Positions 5,891-6,176 of a stretch of DNA of 6,176 bases are shown piece by piece (position 1 is the stretch's first letter; every line of letters begins with the position of its first letter). The stretch spans positions 1 to 6,176 of the forward strand of contig JANRAT010000146.1 of assembly GCA_030727885.1 (NCBI GenBank). The letters run 5' to 3'. The translations under genes and the position numbers were made by a program. The DNA comes from Rhodospirillales bacterium (GTDB taxonomy: Bacteria; Pseudomonadota; Alphaproteobacteria; Rhodospirillales; Casp-alpha2). The notes under the pieces were generated by a model that saw nothing but the letters and a program-made list of their open reading frames with translations, was not told the DNA's origin and made no database searches.

Positions 5891-6176
5891 ACTTAGAAGA
5901 TAGTAGGAAGTACATTCATGAATTGATTAAAAGAGCTATGATACCAATTGAGCACAGGGATGATTACTACCAAGACTTCTGTGTATTTTATTACAATAGC
6001 TCTGTAGAATACAACGACAAATACACAATGGGACAATGGCTGAGACTAAGGTTCAATAATTTCTTGAGCCAAAAAGCTACAGAATACCGAAGACCAAAGA
6101 GACAATTAGGGGAGGAAGTTTCTCTGGAATCGATAGAGAAGGAAGAACAAGAAGAAGAACTAGGGTTGTGCTATAC
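5884..6176 (+). CDS. Sigma-70 region 2-like protein, N-terminal part (cut by window edge)
   Basis: 97 codons open to the window end, starting at an ATG that overlaps the preceding stop (ATGA) with a GGAGGT site 3 bases before it. Residues about 26-70 resemble sigma-70 region 2: DDYYQDFCVFYY (26-37), an EYNDKY segment (42-47), then MGQWLRLRFNNFLSQKATEYRR (49-70), comparable to the usual pattern of acidic-Q, aromatic, WL, N and basic end. An acidic linker EEVSLESIEKEEQEEE (77-92) follows, like the stretch after region 2 in small sigma factors. Codon use (AGA/AGG arginines, ATA, CTA) and about 36% GC set it apart from every other gene here. A small phage-encoded sigma factor or one from an AT-rich bacterium is the best guess; the similarity is by eye, so another helical protein is possible. 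Confidence 0.5.
   Translation, partial: MINLEDSRKYIHELIKRAMIPIEHRDDYYQDFCVFYYNSSVEYNDKYTMGQWLRLRFNNFLSQKATEYRRPKRQLGEEVSLESIEKEEQEEELGLCY

Overview
The window looks like an alphaproteobacterial chromosome fragment centred on an aa3-type cytochrome c oxidase (respiratory complex IV) locus, with an abrupt foreign-looking stretch in the last ~290 bases. The assignment rests on the gene content and order (coxB-coxA-ctaG-coxC), a CoxC N-terminus of the alphaproteobacterial HPYH..NPSPWP type, and a CoxF-like small protein. I cannot name a genus.

Layout. On the minus strand, read from about 3574 down to 1, are coxB (subunit II), coxA (subunit I), ctaG (copper chaperone for CuB) and the first 130 codons of coxC (subunit III, cut by the window edge). 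Gaps of 35, 22 and 60 bases and good ribosome binding sites suggest one operon. The heme O synthase gene ctaB, usually found between coxA and ctaG in related bacteria, is absent; only 22 bases separate these genes.

A 352-base divergent intergenic region (3575-3926) follows. It carries a 14-bp FNR/FixK-type box (TTGAT-TTTG-GTCAA), a possible minus-strand promoter whose -10 lies inside that box, two short inverted repeats and a TATAAT element facing right.

On the plus strand are a 47-residue single-span membrane protein resembling CoxF (3927-4070), a DUF420 four-helix membrane protein of the CtaM/YozB type (4118-4549), and a heme-copper oxidase subunit I-like protein (4553-5887). The last keeps the histidines at the heme positions but lacks the two adjacent histidines that complete a CuB site. 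I infer that this divergent group supports assembly or regulation of the oxidase encoded to the left.

At about 5884 the base composition falls from roughly 60% to 36% GC, and arginine codons switch from CGN to AGA/AGG. An open frame resembling sigma-70 region 2 then runs to the window end. The subunit I-like protein shows 11 of the usual 12 helices and ends in a hydrophilic tail just before this point, so the break is either a metagenomic assembly chimera or the edge of an inserted phage or mobile element.
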